Positions 6,084 through 6,688 of a stretch of 6,688 bases of DNA are shown in pieces. The position numbers and the translations under genes are program-made. A model generated the notes under the pieces. That model saw nothing but the letters and a program-made list of their open reading frames with translations. It was not told the DNA's origin and ran no database searches. How positions within the stretch are numbered: the stretch's first letter is position 1; each line of letters starts with the position of its first letter. The stretch is from DASWVC01 sp036401335. Its GTDB lineage: Bacteria > Verrucomicrobiota > Verrucomicrobiia > Chthoniobacterales > JAFAMB01. Where the stretch lies: positions 1-6,688 of the forward strand of contig DASWVC010000341.1 in the NCBI GenBank assembly GCA_036401335.1, written 5' to 3'.

Positions 6084-6105
6084 TGTCACGGCTCCGGGCC
6101 CCGGT
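6073..6105 (+). repeat. GC-rich hairpin beside unit C
   Basis: ACCGGGGGCCC (6073-6083) pairs with GGGCCCCGGT (6096-6105) with one bulged G; the loop is 12 nt. It overlaps the outer edge of unit C, so it might be part of that unit's structure. No T-run follows on the plus strand and no A-run precedes it, so it is not a standard terminator. Confidence 0.55.
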
Positions 6106-6130
6106 CAGGCGCACGCCCCAAAGGCTCTTA

Positions 6131-6160
6131 TCAGTTGTGTGCGTCAAGTTCTGCAATAAC
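6131..6160. repeat. candidate terminal inverted repeat of the IS
   Basis: On the minus strand this stretch contains TTGCAGAACTTGACGCACAC. From memory it resembles the tips of many IS256-family elements, which often read TTTGC-AACTT-CACAC-like. It stands where the GC-rich repeats stop and the AT-richer spacer after the transposase begins. Without the other end of the element the match cannot be confirmed. Confidence 0.35.
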
Positions 6161-6224
6161 GGGCTGGCTTGCAGTTGGCTGTTTAATCCTTTGTTACTTC
6201 CGTTTTCTGGTTCTGTTTACAAGT

Positions 6225-6688
6225 TCAGGCGACCTCGGCGAGGCGGGCGGTGCACCCGGCTCCGGCCGGCAACACCGATAAGTCCAGGTAGCGCGGTCCT
6301 TCCGCCCACTCCTCGTGGATCTCGACCGCCAAGGCCCGCACCAGCCGCAGGCAACTGGCCTCGTGGGGAAAAATCCTCACCACGTTCGTCCGCCGCTTAA
6401 TCTCCTGGTTGAGCCGTTCGAGCACGTTGGTGCTTTTGAGGTGTTTGTGGTGTTCTTTGGGCAGCCGGTAAAAGGTCCAGGTCTCTTCGCCGTTGGCGTC
6501 GACCCAGGCGCACAATTTCGGGTACTTCGACGCCCACTTCTGCAGCCAGGCGGCCAAGTCGCGCCGGGCTTCCTCCGCATCCCGGCGCTCAAACATCCAC
6601 CGCAATTCGGTCAGGCAATCGTCGGCTACGGCCCGCCGGGGAAAGAAGTCCAAGGCGTTGCGCAAAAAGTGCACGTAGCACCGCTGCC
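6225..6688 (-). CDS. IS256/Mutator-family transposase, C-terminal part
   Basis: This is the last 153 codons of a DDE transposase whose upstream part lies beyond the window; the frame is open to the edge. The first visible residues, QRCYVHFLRNAL, are the well-known IS256-family motif in mid-protein. HLKSTNVLERLNQEIKRR (about 85-102) contains the expected third acidic catalytic residue, E in NVLERLNQE, and IFPHEASCLRLVRALAVEIH continues the family pattern. The first two Asp residues would lie outside. IS256 transposases are usually around 400 residues, so a bit more than a third is seen. The GTG at 6674 is an internal Val codon, not the start. The end PAGAGCTARLAEVA is less typical. Nothing in the visible part is frameshifted, so the element may be intact. 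It runs convergent to ruvB. Confidence 0.92.
   Translation of the reverse strand, partial: QRCYVHFLRNALDFFPRRAVADDCLTELRWMFERRDAEEARRDLAAWLQKWASKYPKLCAWVDANGEETWTFYRLPKEHHKHLKSTNVLERLNQEIKRRTNVVRIFPHEASCLRLVRALAVEIHEEWAEGPRYLDLSVLPAGAGCTARLAEVA

Larger units (their letters stand above)
5669..6130. other. repeat-rich non-coding region after ruvB
   Basis: About 460 bp lie between the ruvB stop codon and the likely end of the insertion sequence. Open frames here exist on several frames and both strands at once, have no recognisable domain, and give Arg/Pro/Gly-rich products, as expected for GC-rich non-coding DNA. Instead the stretch holds at least six GC-rich hairpins, several short words used repeatedly, and a 25-bp inverted repeat. 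There is no hairpin followed by a T-run, so no standard intrinsic terminator is seen for ruvB. Confidence 0.75.
6131..6688 (-). mobile_element. IS256-family insertion sequence, right end (partial)
   Basis: The transposase gene and about 95 bp of non-coding sequence after its stop codon form the 3' end of an IS256/Mutator-family element that continues beyond the window. The left limit is set by inference, at the presumed terminal repeat near 6131. The bases from 6160 to 6224 are clearly richer in T and A than the repeats on the other side, which fits a junction. The other terminus and the target duplication cannot be checked here. Confidence 0.6.

Noticed and set aside
5577..6400. Several overlapping frames over the repeat region (5577-6089 minus, 5731-6159 plus, 5885-6400 plus)
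   Set aside because: They overlap one another on both strands, are Arg/Pro/Gly-rich, cross the ruvB or transposase genes, and are explained by GC-rich palindromic repeats lacking stop codons.

Overview
This window carries a short stretch of bacterial chromosome with four complete housekeeping genes, followed by a repeat-rich, gene-free stretch and the truncated end of an insertion sequence. The host is a diderm, because it has BamA and a periplasmic OmpH/Skp chaperone. It makes menaquinone by the futalosine route, because it has MqnC. This gene mix, the GC-rich sequence, the bamA-ompH pair and the style of the GC-rich hairpin repeats suggest Verrucomicrobiota or a neighbour in the PVC group. 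That assignment is inference; no rRNA or other marker in the window settles it.

Layout: on the minus strand, reading right to left, mqnC (4500-3406) is followed by a 218-bp gap, then bamA (3187-785), a 69-bp gap and ompH/skp (715-26). BamA inserts beta-barrel proteins into the outer membrane, and OmpH/Skp escorts those proteins across the periplasm, so the last two genes form one outer-membrane biogenesis unit. ruvB, the Holliday-junction branch-migration motor, starts at 4652 on the plus strand, divergent from mqnC across a 151-bp gap. No ruvA or ruvC lies beside it.

From 5669 to about 6130 there is no believable gene. This stretch holds a cluster of GC-rich palindromes. Two tandem hairpin units start exactly 40 bp apart (5761 and 5801), and a third copy lies inverted at 6037-6083. 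The stem sequences differ between units, but both arms change together, so pairing is kept. An 11-base word occurs three times, an 8-bp quasi-tandem array lies just after the ruvB stop codon, and three unrelated hairpins fill the rest. This looks like a REP/REPIN-like or MITE-like repeat family and is the most interesting part of the window.

The right edge (about 6131-6688) is the 3' end of an IS256/Mutator-family insertion sequence, whose transposase reads leftward and continues past the window. I found no CRISPR array, tRNA, rRNA or defence system, and no protein-coding gene of an obviously new kind.
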